Below, in pieces: positions 63,001 through 64,000 of a DNA stretch of 64,000 bases (positions are counted from its first letter, which is position 1; the number at the start of each line of letters is the position of its first letter). The notes under the pieces were generated by a model. The model saw nothing but the letters and a program-made list of their open reading frames with translations, did no database searches and was not told the DNA's origin. Source of the stretch: Myxococcaceae bacterium JPH2 (GTDB taxonomy: Bacteria > Myxococcota > Myxococcia > Myxococcales > Myxococcaceae); assembly GCA_016458225.1 (NCBI GenBank), contig JAEMGR010000001.1, forward strand, positions 496,001 to 560,000, read 5' to 3'. The translations under genes were made by a program, and so were the position numbers.

Positions 63001-63998
63001 GAAGCGCCCTCGGCCGCGGCACGCCGGGCCTTGCCCTCCGCGAACAGCTCGCCCATGACCTCCTCCAGCGGCGCGTTCTCCACCGTGAGGTCCGTCACCG
63101 TCAGGCTCGCCAGCGCGCGGCTGATGGTGGCGTTGACCGACTCCTGATGCACCTGGAGCACCGCCATGCCCGGCTCGTGCGACACCACCTTGCCCAGGGG
63201 TGTCAGGCGCGCGTTGTCCACCGGCTCGGCCAGGCGCAGCACCACGCGCTTCTCCGGGCGCACGCGCTGCACCAGCGCCTCCAGGCTGCCGTCGTACGAC
63301 AACAGCCCCTTGTCGATGACGATGACGCGCGGGCAGAGCGCCGCCACGTCATCCATGTAGTGGCTGGTGAGGATGAGCGTCGCGCCGTAGCGCTCGTTGT
63401 AGCTCTTGATGAAGCTGCGCATGGTGGCCTGCATGGCCACGTCCAACCCGATGGTGGGCTCGTCCAGGAAGAGCACCCGGGGCCGGTGGATGAGGGCCGC
63501 CGCCAGCTCGCACTTCATCCGCTCGCCCAGGGAGAGCTGCCGCGTGGGCTTGCCGATGAGGTCCTCCAGCTCCAACAACCCCACCAGCTCATCCAACGTC
63601 TGCTTGTACTGAGCGCGGGGCACGTCGTAGATGGCGCGGTTGAGTTCGAAGGTCTCCGCGGGAGGGAGGTCCCAGAGCAGCTGCTGCTTCTGCCCCATGA
63701 CGAGCATGATCTTCTTGAGAAACTCATCCTCGCGCAGGCGCGGCACGTGACCGTCCACGCGCACCTCGCCCTCGGAGGGGTGGAGCAGGCCCGCGAGGAC
63801 CTTGAGGGTCGTCGTCTTGCCCGCGCCGTTGGGCCCCAGGAAGCCCACGCGCTCCCCGGGACGGATGTCGAAGGAAATGCCATCCACGGCCTTGACCGTG
63901 GAGTAGCTGCGGTGGACGAGCGAACGAAGGGCCGCTTTCAGGCCGGGCGGGCGCTTGTGGACCTTGTAGTGCTTGCGCAGGCCGCGAACGGAGATCAT
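62997..63998 (-). CDS. ABC transporter ATP-binding protein
   Basis: The 333-residue ATPase has Walker A GPNGAGKTT, the signature LSLGERMKCELAAAL, Walker B VLFLDEPTIGLD and the switch LTSHY. A C-terminal extension (about 230-333) is typical of ABC-2 exporter ATPases (DUF4162-like). It lies at the right edge of the window and its whole frame is present; the ATG is at 63998. It is the first gene of a three-gene exporter operon. Confidence 0.95.
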   Translation of the reverse strand: MISVRGLRKHYKVHKRPPGLKAALRSLVHRSYSTVKAVDGISFDIRPGERVGFLGPNGAGKTTTLKVLAGLLHPSEGEVRVDGHVPRLREDEFLKKIMLVMGQKQQLLWDLPPAETFELNRAIYDVPRAQYKQTLDELVGLLELEDLIGKPTRQLSLGERMKCELAAALIHRPRVLFLDEPTIGLDVAMQATMRSFIKSYNERYGATLILTSHYMDDVAALCPRVIVIDKGLLSYDGSLEALVQRVRPEKRVVLRLAEPVDNARLTPLGKVVSHEPGMAVLQVHQESVNATISRALASLTVTDLTVENAPLEEVMGELFAEGKARRAAAEGAS

Positions 63999-64000
63999 GT

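Noticed and set aside
1-64000. tRNA, rRNA, CRISPR, transposon or prophage features
   Set aside because: No cloverleaf, rRNA signature, spaced direct-repeat array, transposase, integrase or phage structural gene was recognised on either strand.

Overview
The window is very GC-rich, densely coded DNA from a Gram-negative bacterium. It is most likely a myxobacterium of the suborder Cystobacterineae (Myxococcus/Corallococcus/Archangium type). That placement is an inference from three things: the number of predicted lipoproteins with Asp-Ala-Gly/Pro linkers, the HYDIN-like and Kelch-repeat surface proteins beside a Hanks-type kinase, and the GC-rich codon use. I see no rRNA, tRNA, CRISPR array, insertion sequence, integrase or plasmid feature. 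The window looks like ordinary chromosome with accessory lipoprotein islands.

Layout. 1-3.6 kb: a minus-strand run of outer-membrane protein, lptM-like lipoprotein, lysA and dapA (lysine/DAP synthesis). 3.7-12.2 kb: housekeeping genes (mutM, superoxide dismutase, an M48 protease, MTA phosphorylase, an EamA exporter, queG, a PduO-type cobalamin adenosyltransferase, thyA-folA). 12.3-15.8 kb: a cytochrome c/FTR1 iron permease behind an AT-rich operator-like dyad, then two related secreted glycine-rich proteins. 15.8-18.6 kb: an HD phosphohydrolase followed by a NUDIX/metallo-beta-lactamase fusion. 18.8-21.8 kb: an ATP-grasp ligase overlapping a GNAT acetyltransferase, then a secreted transglutaminase-like protein.

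21.9-36.3 kb is a block rich in exported lipoproteins. It holds two predicted c-type heme lipoproteins, a G8-domain protein, a beta-helix protein and a small eight-cysteine lipoprotein. They are interleaved with a DUF255 thioredoxin-fold protein, a GT39-type glycosyltransferase and a small membrane protein. 36.4-45.0 kb: a DUF350/transglutaminase-like pair, a beta-lactamase-fold hydrolase, a GNAT, a secreted HExxH protease, an SF1 helicase, a 59-residue protein and an alpha/beta hydrolase.

45.2-51.9 kb: a HYDIN-like repeat lipoprotein with a degenerate vWA-like C-terminus and a Ser/Thr kinase converge on a coupled operon of ttcA, a double TerB-like protein and a leaderless PhnD-like binding protein. 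52-59 kb: RNase D, an O-methyltransferase, a cysteine-rich helical protein, an M32 carboxypeptidase, prfC and a Pol X-like HhH protein without catalytic domains. 59-64 kb: a 14-repeat Kelch lipoprotein and an ABC-2 exporter operon.

The best candidates for something undescribed are the ATP-grasp/GNAT overlapping pair, the ttcA-TerB-PhnD-like operon, the divergent heme-lipoprotein pair and the PolX-like protein without a polymerase. All family assignments come from reading motifs by eye; no search was run.
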